Of a stretch of DNA of 41,288 nucleotides, positions 34,052-40,805 are shown in pieces; the first letter of the stretch is position 1; every line of letters begins with the position of its first letter. The notes below the pieces were generated by a model. That model was not told the origin of the DNA. It saw only the letters and a program-made list of their open reading frames with translations, and did not search any database. The DNA is from Bacilli bacterium (lineage in GTDB: Bacteria > Bacillota_I > Bacilli_A > RF39 > UBA660): contig JAGCSA010000032.1 in the NCBI GenBank assembly GCA_017964405.1, forward strand, positions 1-41,288, given 5' to 3'. The position numbers and the translations under genes were made by a program.

Positions 34052-34587
34052 GAATCTATATTGGTAGTTTTAATCCTCCTCATGAAGGACATCAGAGAGT
34101 CATACAATATGTATTAGAAAAAACCTTAGTAGATCAAGTATTATTACTACCAACTCCCAATTATTGGAATAAAAATAATTTAGTAGATATCAAAGAAAGA
34201 GAAGAAATGTTAAAAGTTTATGAAGACGAAAGAGTATTAGTAGATACCATTCATAATAAGTATCCCTATACCTATGAAGTATTGAGAAGTCTAAAGAAAG
34301 ACTATCCAAAAGATGAATTATATATCATCATGGGATCGGATAATCTAGAAAAACTTCATGAGTGGAAAGAAATCAAAGAAATATTACAAAATAAAGTAAT
34401 TGTTTTAAGAAGAGGTAAAATTATGAAAAATCCACACTTAAAAGAATATGAAAAACAATTCCTTTATGAAGAAGATTTTGAATATTTAGATATCTCTTCT
34501 ACAGAGATTCGAAAAGGAAATTCTAAGTATCTAGATCCTGCCATTAAACAATATATCGAAGAACACCATTTGTATGAAGAAGACTAA
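34042..34587 (+). CDS. nadD: Nicotinate-nucleotide adenylyltransferase
   Basis: A 181-residue nucleotidyltransferase forming deamido-NAD from nicotinate mononucleotide and ATP. The N-terminal GIYIGSFNPPHEGHQRV holds the HxGH motif; the C-terminal ISSTEIRKG matches the ISSTxxR motif. MGSDNLEKLHEWKEI is the usual middle segment. Its start lies within the end of nadE. Pantetheine-phosphate adenylyltransferase is similar, but the surrounding NAD genes and the ISSTEIR ending fit NadD. The nrtR gene starts 14 bases after its stop. Confidence 0.93.
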   Translation: MRLGIYIGSFNPPHEGHQRVIQYVLEKTLVDQVLLLPTPNYWNKNNLVDIKEREEMLKVYEDERVLVDTIHNKYPYTYEVLRSLKKDYPKDELYIIMGSDNLEKLHEWKEIKEILQNKVIVLRRGKIMKNPHLKEYEKQFLYEEDFEYLDISSTEIRKGNSKYLDPAIKQYIEEHHLYEED

Positions 34588-34601
34588 AAGGATGTGAGAA
34601 A

Positions 34602-35435
34602 ATGTCACAATATCAATCAGAAGAAGAATTCTTGAAGAATTATGATTCTTCCGGATTCGAAAAATTATCCATGACAGCTGATATATTAATCTTAAGTGTC
34701 TCTTCAAAAGATACGAGTAACTATCGTAAAACAGATACTAAATGTATGAGTATTCTACTTGTAAAAAGAAAAGATTATCCTTATAAAGACAAATGGTGTC
34801 TACCAGGAGGATTCTTAGATTCTTCTAAAGAAACATTAGAAGAATGTGCCAAAAGAGTCTTAAAAAGAGAGACTAATTTATCCGATATTTATTTAGAACA
34901 ACTCTATACATTTGATGCCATCAATAGAGATCCTAGAATGAGAGTCGTTTCAACATCCTTTGTCGCTTTAATTGATAAAAATGAATTAAATGAAAAAATA
35001 GAACACGCATCCTGGTTTGATGTGATAGAATTAAAAGAGAAGAATCATAGAGTAGACATAGTACTAAGTAATGGAGAAGAAAATCTATCATTCTCCATCC
35101 GAAAAGAATTAAGAAAGAAAACAACTGATCGATATGATTATATTTCAGAAGGGAATTCTCCTCTTGCCTTTGATCATGATAAAGTGATTTTGGCAGGAAT
35201 CGAAAGAATTAAAAATAAAGTAAATTATACCGATGTTGTCTTTAACATGATGCCAGAGTATTTCACATTAGGAGAACTACAACAAGTCTATGAAGTGATT
35301 TTAAATAAAAAGTTATTAGATCCAGCTTTTAGAAGAATTATTGCGAACAAAGTAGAAAAAACGGAAAGGATGAAGAAGGGAGAAGGACATCGTCCTTCCT
35401 ACTTATTCAGGTATAAAAAGAATGAAAGAGATTAG
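34602..35435 (+). CDS. nrtR: NrtR-type Nudix-domain transcriptional repressor
   Basis: A 277-residue protein with an N-terminal Nudix-like domain (about 25-165) and a C-terminal winged helix (about 205-270, ending RRIIANKVEKTERMKKG then GHRPSYLFRYK). The Nudix box is degenerate: PGGFLDSSKETLEECAKRVL followed by KRETNL, so the REUxEE core reads RVLKRE and hydrolysis is unlikely. This is the architecture of NrtR, which represses NAD genes and is released by ADP-ribose or related NAD products. Its place inside the NAD operon supports the call. ATG 34602 follows AGGATGTGAG. It overlaps nadK by 14 bases. The probable target is the palindrome at 31214-31231. Confidence 0.88.
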   Translation: MSQYQSEEEFLKNYDSSGFEKLSMTADILILSVSSKDTSNYRKTDTKCMSILLVKRKDYPYKDKWCLPGGFLDSSKETLEECAKRVLKRETNLSDIYLEQLYTFDAINRDPRMRVVSTSFVALIDKNELNEKIEHASWFDVIELKEKNHRVDIVLSNGEENLSFSIRKELRKKTTDRYDYISEGNSPLAFDHDKVILAGIERIKNKVNYTDVVFNMMPEYFTLGELQQVYEVILNKKLLDPAFRRIIANKVEKTERMKKGEGHRPSYLFRYKKNERD

Positions 35436-36222
35436 AAAAGTGAGATTATTCGTCAATCATAATATTCGTTCCAGAGAAGTAGAAAGACAGACAAGGGAAG
35501 CATTATTAAATAGAGAATTTGAAATTACAGAAGAAGAATATTTTGATTTAGGAATTGCCATCGGAGGAGATGGTTCTTTCCTAAGAATGGTCAATGATAG
35601 TCACTTTAAACAAGATGCTTTCTATGTAGGAATTAATGCAGGAACTCTTGGTTTTGCCCAAGATATCAGTGTAGAAGAAATAGAAGAGTTTGTAGATCAT
35701 CTGAAAAGAAACGAATATTATTATGAAGAAATTGGAGTGCAAGATGTAGAAGTAGAATCGAAAGAAGGAATCACCCATTTCCAATGTTTAAATGAAATTG
35801 TTATCAGAGATAATGAATTAAATACAACACATTTAGATACGTATATCGATAATGTTTTATTAGAAAACTTCGTAGGAGATGGTTTATTAATTGCTACTTC
35901 TTTTGGATCGACAGCCTACAACCTAAGCTATGGAGGAGGAATCGTCTATAATGAATTTGATACCCTTCAAATTACTCCGATTGCTCCGATGTCGAATAAA
36001 ACCTATCGTTCGCTAACAAACTCTTTGATCATTCCTTCTAACAAGACAATCACCATTGTTCCAGAAGAGAGAAGTGGAGATATTCTCATCATGACAGATG
36101 GTAGAAATAGTTATTATACAGACGTAAAAAGAATTGAAACAAAAATTGAAAATCATATTCATTTGATTAGAAGAAGAGATTATAACTATATACGAAAAAT
36201 TAATGATAAATTTATAAAGTAA
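35422..36222 (+). CDS. nadK: NAD kinase
   Basis: A 266-residue enzyme phosphorylating NAD to NADP. The nucleotide loop is IAIGGDGSFLRMV, followed by GINAGTLGFAQDI and the late GDGLLIATSFGSTAYNLS, all diagnostic of NadK. It overlaps the nrtR 3' end by 14 bases and completes the pathway from nicotinamide to NADP in one operon. Its stop lies in the terminator stem. The short N-terminus (GGDGS at about residue 48) is typical of Firmicutes forms. Confidence 0.95.
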   Translation: MKEIRKVRLFVNHNIRSREVERQTREALLNREFEITEEEYFDLGIAIGGDGSFLRMVNDSHFKQDAFYVGINAGTLGFAQDISVEEIEEFVDHLKRNEYYYEEIGVQDVEVESKEGITHFQCLNEIVIRDNELNTTHLDTYIDNVLLENFVGDGLLIATSFGSTAYNLSYGGGIVYNEFDTLQITPIAPMSNKTYRSLTNSLIIPSNKTITIVPEERSGDILIMTDGRNSYYTDVKRIETKIENHIHLIRRRDYNYIRKINDKFIK

Positions 36223-36243
36223 ACAGACATGTTTACTTTTTTT
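36216..36243 (+). terminator. Terminator of the NAD operon
   Basis: AAAGTAAAC (36216-36224), AGACAT loop, GTTTACTTT (36231-36239), then T residues. The nadK stop TAA (36220-36222) is in the left arm. Confidence 0.9.
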
Positions 36244-36244
36244 A

Positions 36245-36253
36245 TGATATAAT
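36245..36253 (+). promoter_or_regulatory. Extended -10 promoter for the plsC pair
   Basis: TGATATAAT, 18 bases before the first plsC start, directly after the terminator. Confidence 0.6.
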
Positions 36254-36271
36254 GAATCATAGGTGAAGAAC

Positions 36272-36910
36272 ATGAAAGAAAAAAGCAAACCAAAGTATGG
36301 AGATCGTTGGTTTTATACGTTTATAAAACCACTTTTAATATTTTTAATTTACCTGTTATATCCACCAAAAGTAAAAGGATTAGAAAACATTCCGAAAAAA
36401 GGTCCCGTTGTTTTAGCAGGGAATCATACGAAATGGGTAGATCCAGAAATGATCTGTGCTGTTGTGAAAAAAAGACAAGTGCATTTCTTGGCAAAACAAG
36501 AATTATTTCATGGATGGGCTCATATAGTAACTTGGGGAATGGGAGCAATTCCTGTTAATCGAAAAATTCATGATCATGGAGCACTTGATCATGCGATTGA
36601 TGCATTAAAAAGTGGATTAATGATTGGTATCTTTCCAGAAGGAACCATCAATCGAACAGAAGATGTCATCATGCCATTTAAAATAGGAGCTGTGAAAATG
36701 ACACAAGAAGCCGATGCTACTTTAGTTCCCTTCGCCATAACAGGAGAATACAAAATATTTCGTGGAGGAGAAATTATCGAATTTTTAAAACCAATTAAAG
36801 TAGGAGAAGATCTAGAAAAAGCCAATCAAGAATTAATGGATGTTGTAAGTAAAAAACTAATTGAAGGAGGAAGAACACATGGAAGCATACGAAAAAGCGA
36901 CCGCGTATAA
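36272..36910 (+). CDS. plsC: 1-acylglycerol-3-phosphate O-acyltransferase
   Basis: A 212-residue membrane-associated acyltransferase of the PlsC family, making phosphatidic acid. It has a hydrophobic N-terminal helix (FIKPLLIFLIYLLYPP), motif I NHTKWVD (H-x4-D), motif II with GAIPVNR and motif III FPEGTI, and PFAITGEYKI as motif IV. ATG 36272 is chosen over GTG 36263 because AGG (36261-36263) is then eight bases upstream. The gene overlaps the second acyltransferase by 32 bases. It could supply phospholipid precursors together with the neighbouring lipid kinase. Confidence 0.9.
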   Translation: MKEKSKPKYGDRWFYTFIKPLLIFLIYLLYPPKVKGLENIPKKGPVVLAGNHTKWVDPEMICAVVKKRQVHFLAKQELFHGWAHIVTWGMGAIPVNRKIHDHGALDHAIDALKSGLMIGIFPEGTINRTEDVIMPFKIGAVKMTQEADATLVPFAITGEYKIFRGGEIIEFLKPIKVGEDLEKANQELMDVVSKKLIEGGRTHGSIRKSDRV

Positions 36911-37727
36911 AGTATTTAGAACGATTTTAGGACCAATCTATAAGTTCTGGTATAATCCAAAAATCATTGGAAAAGAAAATATTCCCAAAGAAGGAAGATT
37001 TATCATAGTGGGAAATCATATTCATATTATGGATCAATGTAATGTGATTGCTGCTACCAAAAGAGTCATTCACTATATGGCAAAAAAAGAATATTTTGAT
37101 CCACAATATAAAGAAGGACATCATGGATGGTTCTTTCGAAGTGCAGGATGTATTCCAGTAGATCGAACCATTAAAGATGAAGAAGCAACTCATGCAGCCC
37201 TAGAAGTATTACAACATGATCATGCATTAGGACTATTCCCAGAAGGAACGAGAAATGGATTAAAAGAAGCCAGAGCAAGAGAATTATATGATGAGTATTT
37301 AACAGAAGAAAATATTTCTTTTGAAGATTTCTATCAAAAGGCAAAAAAGAATCGTACTTCTTTTGTCAATTATCTAGAAGAATTAATGAAACAAGAATTT
37401 ATTACCAAAGATGAATGGATTGATAATATCGCAACAGCAGAAGAATATGTAGAAATGCTTTTAAAAGAAAGAAGAATCACCAAAGAAGAGTATTATGATC
37501 ATATCTTCTTACCATTCAAGTTTGGTGCAGTCTCTATGTCTAAAAAAACAGGAAGTCCGATTATTCCCTTTGTCATTACAGGAGACTATAAATTTAGAAG
37601 TAAAAATCTAACGATTCGCATTGGAAAGCCATTAGATCCAGAAGAAGACTTAGAAAAAGCCAATCATGTCCTAGAAGAAACCATGAGAGAAATGGTGAAG
37701 GAAAATGATCGAATGAATGGCAAATAG
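36879..37727 (+). CDS. plsC: PlsC-family acyltransferase with a long insertion
   Basis: A 282-residue paralogue of the upstream gene. It keeps NHIHIMD (H-x4-D), GCIPVDR, FPEGTRN and PFVITGDYKF, but has about 70 extra residues (about 128-205) between the FPEGT motif and the LPFKFGA segment, mostly charged helix (ELYDEYLTEEN, then FITKDEWIDN and RITKEEYYDH units). The insertion contains helical short repeats that resemble SHOCT-like ITKEEY units, and may mediate protein binding or a different acceptor choice. ATG 36879 follows AAGGAGG (36864-36870) inside the first plsC; an in-frame TTG at 36861 is less likely. A strong terminator follows. Confidence 0.88.
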   Translation: MEAYEKATAYKVFRTILGPIYKFWYNPKIIGKENIPKEGRFIIVGNHIHIMDQCNVIAATKRVIHYMAKKEYFDPQYKEGHHGWFFRSAGCIPVDRTIKDEEATHAALEVLQHDHALGLFPEGTRNGLKEARARELYDEYLTEENISFEDFYQKAKKNRTSFVNYLEELMKQEFITKDEWIDNIATAEEYVEMLLKERRITKEEYYDHIFLPFKFGAVSMSKKTGSPIIPFVITGDYKFRSKNLTIRIGKPLDPEEDLEKANHVLEETMREMVKENDRMNGK

Positions 37728-37735
37728 TGTCAAAT

Positions 37736-37767
37736 AAAGGAAGCAAATACCCATTTGCTTCCTTTTT
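37736..37767 (+). terminator. Terminator after the acyltransferase pair
   Basis: AAAGGAAGCAAA (37736-37747), TACCCA loop, TTTGCTTCCTTT (37754-37765), then T residues: a strong 12-bp stem. Confidence 0.92.
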
Positions 37768-37768
37768 A

Positions 37769-37777
37769 TGTTAAGAT
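37769..37777 (+). promoter_or_regulatory. Candidate extended -10 promoter for the hydrolase
   Basis: TGTTAAGAT immediately follows the terminator; no -35 is visible. Confidence 0.4.
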
Positions 37778-37793
37778 GATATTGGTGAAGAGT

Positions 37794-38639
37794 ATGAAAC
37801 AAAATGAATTTGAATTAGAAGAAAAATACAAACTATTTAGAAGTGTAAAAGAATTATTACACCCAACCATATCAAAAAGAAATATTAGTAATTATAAAAT
37901 TATTGTCGATGAAAATATCTTATTATTGAGAGTATTCTATCCAAAGAAAGTCTCTAATATTAAGAAAGTCATCATCAATATTCCAGGAGAAGGAGAAATT
38001 ACCGATTGTGAAGGAATGTATTCCAATATATCTGCAACCATCTCTAAAGAAGTAGATCAAATGTTAATTTCTATTGATTATGAAAAACAACCCAATGATT
38101 TTCCATCTCTATTTGATAGAATCTATGAAACAATCGATTTTATCTATCAAGGATTACGAAAAGAAAATATCGCAGTAGAAGATATCAGTTTAATGGGAGA
38201 TTCTACAGGAGCTAATATTTTATTAAATATTGTAGAAAGAATGCAAAAAAATAATTTAGAAGTAGGAAGAATGATTCTATTCTATCCTGTGTTATCAGGA
38301 GAATATCAAGGAGAAACAAAATATCCTAGTATCAAAGAAAATACAAGTGTAAATTATAATTTAATTGAGAAATTAAAGAATTATTATAAGAAAGCACCAA
38401 AAGAAATCTTCCCACTAAATCTAGAAGAAGAAAAAACATATTCACCAACACTTTTACTAAGTGGAAATGTAGATCCTCTAGTAGATGAAGCAAAAGCATT
38501 CAAAGAAAAGAATAACAATATAGAATTAAAAATCATTGATTTTGCTTATCATGGATTTTTAAATACCAAAGATAAAGAAATGATTAAAGAGTATTTAAAA
38601 ATCGTAAAAAGTTTTATGAATCCAGAGAATAATGACTAA
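37794..38639 (+). CDS. Alpha/beta-hydrolase fold protein
   Basis: A 281-residue cytoplasmic hydrolase of the alpha/beta-hydrolase-3 (HSL-like) type. The nucleophile elbow is LMGDSTGANIL (G-x-S-x-G), the acid is probably the Asp of SGNVDPLVDEA, and the His is in FAYHGFLN. The oxyanion HGG motif of HSL-like esterases is replaced by NIPGEGEI, so substrate choice or activity may differ. ATG 37794 is preferred to the in-frame TTG 37755, which lies inside the terminator. It has its own promoter and terminator. An esterase or lipase role near the acyltransferases is plausible but unproven. Confidence 0.8.
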   Translation: MKQNEFELEEKYKLFRSVKELLHPTISKRNISNYKIIVDENILLLRVFYPKKVSNIKKVIINIPGEGEITDCEGMYSNISATISKEVDQMLISIDYEKQPNDFPSLFDRIYETIDFIYQGLRKENIAVEDISLMGDSTGANILLNIVERMQKNNLEVGRMILFYPVLSGEYQGETKYPSIKENTSVNYNLIEKLKNYYKKAPKEIFPLNLEEEKTYSPTLLLSGNVDPLVDEAKAFKEKNNNIELKIIDFAYHGFLNTKDKEMIKEYLKIVKSFMNPENND

Positions 38640-38660
38640 ATAGTGTCATTATTCTTTCTT
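38626..38660 (+). terminator. Terminator with the hydrolase stop codon in its loop
   Basis: AGAATAATGAC (38626-38636) pairs with GTCATTATTCT (38645-38655); the loop holds the TAA stop (38637-38639). The T tract is interrupted. Confidence 0.8.
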
Positions 38661-38662
38661 TA

Positions 38663-38671
38663 TGTTATAAT
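38663..38671 (+). promoter_or_regulatory. Extended -10 promoter for the lipoprotein/tRNA-Arg unit
   Basis: TGTTATAAT, 20 bases before the lipoprotein start. Confidence 0.6.
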
Positions 38672-38691
38672 AGAAAACGAAGGTGAATGAG

Positions 38692-39186
38692 ATGAAAAAA
38701 GGATACATTTTTTTATTAATAGGAATCGTATTATTAACACTAACAGGTTGTGAGACAAAAGAAGAAAAAGAAACACCTGTTAAAAAAGGAAGAGTACATG
38801 AACATTGTACAAGAGTAGGAATTATCGATAATAATTCTTCTGCAGATCTAAGTTATGAAATCTATTACACAGGAGAAGTATTAAATCGAATTGAATCAAC
38901 AGAAAAAGTAACTTCTACAAGTCAAGAAACACTCGATACATATGAAAATGCTTATCGAGGAATTCATGAACATTATAAAGGATTAAAATATTATGAAACG
39001 AATGTAGTCCGTACCAATGATACTGTAACAAGTACCATTGTCATTGATTACGATTATATTGATATTGATCAGTTAATTAGTATTGAAGGAGAATCAAATA
39101 ACGTATTTGAAAATAAAGTTCCCAAAGTAGCAAAATGGAAAGAATTAGCAGATAGAGTAGGAACCAAATGTACAGAAGTTGCTTAA
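38692..39186 (+). CDS. DUF1307-like (YehR-type) lipoprotein
   Basis: A 164-residue lipoprotein: basic start, hydrophobic stretch and the lipobox LTGC with the lipidated Cys at about residue 20. The mature domain resembles DUF1307/YehR lipoproteins: short beta-rich fold, GLKYYETNVVRTNDTVTSTI, VIDYDYIDIDQL and a conserved-looking cysteine near each end (HEHCTRVG, TKCTEVA). Function of the family is unknown. ATG 38692 is chosen over GTG 38683 because AGG lies eight bases upstream. A tRNA gene starts 11 bases after its stop without a promoter between, so both probably share one transcript. Confidence 0.75.
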   Translation: MKKGYIFLLIGIVLLTLTGCETKEEKETPVKKGRVHEHCTRVGIIDNNSSADLSYEIYYTGEVLNRIESTEKVTSTSQETLDTYENAYRGIHEHYKGLKYYETNVVRTNDTVTSTIVIDYDYIDIDQLISIEGESNNVFENKVPKVAKWKELADRVGTKCTEVA

Positions 39187-39197
39187 ACTTCTTACTT

Positions 39198-39273
39198 GTT
39201 CGGATAGTTTAATTGGATAAAATATTTCCCTCCGACGGAGAAGATATGGGTTCAAGTCCCATTCTGAACACCA
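39198..39273 (+). tRNA. tRNA-Arg (anticodon CCG)
   Basis: A full cloverleaf folds: acceptor GTTCGGA/TCTGAAC, D arm GTTT/AAAT, anticodon stem TTTCC/GGAGA with loop CTCCGAC and anticodon CCG at 39232-39234, T arm ATGGG-TTCAAGT-CCCAT, discriminator A and encoded CCA. It reads CGG, a rare codon in such an A/T-rich genome. It lies 11 bases after the lipoprotein gene and before a shared terminator. Confidence 0.92.
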
Positions 39274-39282
39274 ATAAAAAGA

Positions 39283-39305
39283 AAAAAGACTCTAAGAGTC
39301 TTTTT
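39283..39305 (+). terminator. Bidirectional terminator between tRNA-Arg and the GDPD gene
   Basis: AAAAAGACTC (39283-39292), TAA loop, GAGTCTTTTT (39296-39305). The minus-strand GDPD stop codon (39292-39294) lies within it. Confidence 0.85.
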
Positions 39306-39999
39306 GTTGTGGATAAGGTAAATTATTACAGATATAAGTCAAATGATCTTGATAATTGACTTCTTCTTTTTCTTTAATAGTCCATACAAAGATAGGGTAA
39401 GAAGAAAACTTCTTCATCATCTTAGCATTCGATAATAATATCTTAGAAATGGCGACAAAATCACATTTAGAATAATGCAAGATAAAAGAAGTGTGACAAA
39501 TCCATTGATAAAACCATTTATCATATTTATTATGAATCAGTAATCCTGCTTGTACATCAGGATATTGCTTCTTAATCGTTCGAATGAGTCTAGGATCAAA
39601 AGATTTCAAAACATATTGATGATATCCATTTAATTCTTTCATTAGATAGAAAATCGTATCGTAAATTCGTTTGGTAGGTTTAATCTCAATATCAATATAT
39701 TCCTGATCTTGATTGAGTTCCAATACTTCTCTTAATAAAGGAATACGAGCTTTGGTCCCTAAAAGAGATTTTTTCTTTAAATCAGAATAATCCATCTCTT
39801 GCACCATCAAATTCTCACCAGTCATACGAGATAGATCTTCATCGTGAAAGACAATAATTTGATTATCTTTCGTTAGTTGAACATCTAATTCAATCGGATA
39901 ATGATATTGGAAAGCTTTTTGAAAACTAGGAATTGTATTTTCAATAATCGTCTCATTATCAAAGATACCTCTATGGGCAATCAATTTACTTTTGATCAT
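39292..39999 (-). CDS. Glycerophosphodiester phosphodiesterase
   Basis: A 235-residue TIM-barrel enzyme that splits glycerophosphodiesters to glycerol-3-phosphate and alcohols. It has the N-terminal IAHRGIFDNETIIENT (catalytic His9), the metal-binding ELDVQLTKD and the second His in VFHDEDLSRMTG; the later YIDIEIKP strand also fits. No signal peptide is seen, so it is probably cytoplasmic and recycles phospholipid headgroups (UgpQ-like). The start follows GGGAGGGA on the minus strand. Its promoter shares a -35 element with the divergent gene at 40101. Confidence 0.92.
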   Translation of the reverse strand: MIKSKLIAHRGIFDNETIIENTIPSFQKAFQYHYPIELDVQLTKDNQIIVFHDEDLSRMTGENLMVQEMDYSDLKKKSLLGTKARIPLLREVLELNQDQEYIDIEIKPTKRIYDTIFYLMKELNGYHQYVLKSFDPRLIRTIKKQYPDVQAGLLIHNKYDKWFYQWICHTSFILHYSKCDFVAISKILLSNAKMMKKFSSYPIFVWTIKEKEEVNYQDHLTYICNNLPYPQQKDS

Positions 40000-40017
40000 A
40001 GAATCCCTCCCACAAGT

Positions 40018-40069
40018 ATTATACTGAAATAGAAAAACAATTGCAAATCAAAGGAAACAGTGTTATAAT
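40018..40069. promoter_or_regulatory. Symmetric divergent promoters sharing one TTGCAA -35
   Basis: TTGCAA (40041-40046) is its own reverse complement. Exactly 17 bases away on the right is TATAAT (40064-40069, extended by TG at 40061-40062), and exactly 17 bases away on the left is TATAAT on the minus strand (40023-40018). The same hexamer can thus be the -35 of both the GDPD gene and the 40101 gene. Confidence 0.75.
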
Positions 40070-40100
40070 AAGAAAGCATTTCAAAAAAGGGGTGAGGAAA

Positions 40101-40571
40101 ATGGAAAAAATCATCGATTTATTTGGATACAATGCAAATGAATATGATATGTATGATGCAGAGAATAGTTGGTATGGAACAGTCCTTGTGGGAGAAGACA
40201 ATTGGTTCGAAGGAGTTGTAAGAGAATACTGTGATGAAGATTATTCATTGGTATTTGGACATATGACAGAAGAGACACTGGATGTCATCAAAGTGGCTCC
40301 TGAGGATCAACATGTTGCGAAAAGATATGAAGGATTAAAAGACGGAAAAAAATTCTACGGAATGTATATGGCAAAAGCTCTATGGACAGAAATTCCGATT
40401 GGAGAATGTAAGATGAGTCTTTTACCAGCAGAAACAACAAGAGAAGAAACCGATATGGAAAGAGCCTATGTTCATAAAAAAATCAATATTATGGCAGATA
40501 GATTAGGAGAGATGGGAACTCTTTTATATCAAGATTTTCAAACACAAAGAAGAAAAATGCTAGAAAAATAA
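40101..40571 (+). CDS. Unknown acidic soluble protein
   Basis: A 156-residue protein not assigned to a family. It is rich in Asp, Glu, Tyr and Trp, with EYDMYDAENSWYGTVLVGED near the start, CDEDYSLVFGHMTEETLDVI in the middle and a helical basic C-terminus (HKKINIMADRLGEMGTLLY, then QTQRRKMLEK). There is no signal peptide or membrane span. ATG 40101 follows AAGGGGTGAGGAA; the in-frame extension to 40041 would cross the promoter. It is transcribed divergently from the GDPD gene with a shared -35 box, so the two may be coordinated. It looks like a small cytoplasmic beta-rich domain of unknown role. Confidence 0.7.
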   Translation: MEKIIDLFGYNANEYDMYDAENSWYGTVLVGEDNWFEGVVREYCDEDYSLVFGHMTEETLDVIKVAPEDQHVAKRYEGLKDGKKFYGMYMAKALWTEIPIGECKMSLLPAETTREETDMERAYVHKKINIMADRLGEMGTLLYQDFQTQRRKMLEK

Positions 40572-40599
40572 AACAAGACACTATACAAGTTTTGTTTTT
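40566..40599 (+). terminator. Weak possible terminator after the 40101 gene
   Basis: AAAACAA and TTGTTTT flank a loop of about 15 bases, followed by T residues. The stem is short and A/T-rich, so termination before the tRNA genes is uncertain. Confidence 0.35.
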
Positions 40600-40602
40600 T
40601 TG

Positions 40603-40611
40603 TGTTAAAAT
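40603..40611 (+). promoter_or_regulatory. Extended -10 promoter for the tRNA-Thr pair
   Basis: TGTTAAAAT, 10 bases before the first tRNA; no good -35. Confidence 0.5.
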
Positions 40612-40621
40612 ATACATGTAT

Positions 40622-40697
40622 GCCGATTTAGCTCAGCTGGTAGAGCAGCGCATTCGTAATGCGGAGGTCGGAGGTTCAAGTCCTCTAATCGGCACCA
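40622..40697 (+). tRNA. tRNA-Thr (anticodon CGT)
   Basis: Acceptor GCCGATT/AATCGGC, D arm GCTC/GAGC, anticodon loop TTCGTAA with CGT, T arm GGAGG-TTCAAGT-CCTCT and encoded CCA. It closely resembles bacterial tRNA-Thr(CGT) as in E. coli. It reads ACG. Confidence 0.97.
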
Positions 40698-40698
40698 C

Positions 40699-40772
40699 GC
40701 CGTAATAGTATAACGGTATTACGAGGCCATGGTAAGGCTTTAATCTAAGTTCAACTCTTAGTTACGGCACCA
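40699..40772 (+). tRNA. tRNA-Thr (anticodon GGT)
   Basis: Acceptor GCCGTAA/TTACGGC, reduced D stem, anticodon arm AGGCC-ATGGTAA-GGCTT with GGT, T arm CTAAG-TTCAACT-CTTAG and encoded CCA. It starts one base after the preceding tRNA, so both come from one precursor. It reads ACC and ACT. Confidence 0.9.
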
Positions 40773-40781
40773 TTTAAAAAG

Positions 40782-40805
40782 AAAAACTCGATAAGAGTTT
40801 TTTTA
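40782..40805 (+). terminator. Terminator after the tRNA-Thr pair
   Basis: AAAAACTC (40782-40789), GATAA loop, GAGTTTTT (40795-40802), then T residues. Confidence 0.85.
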
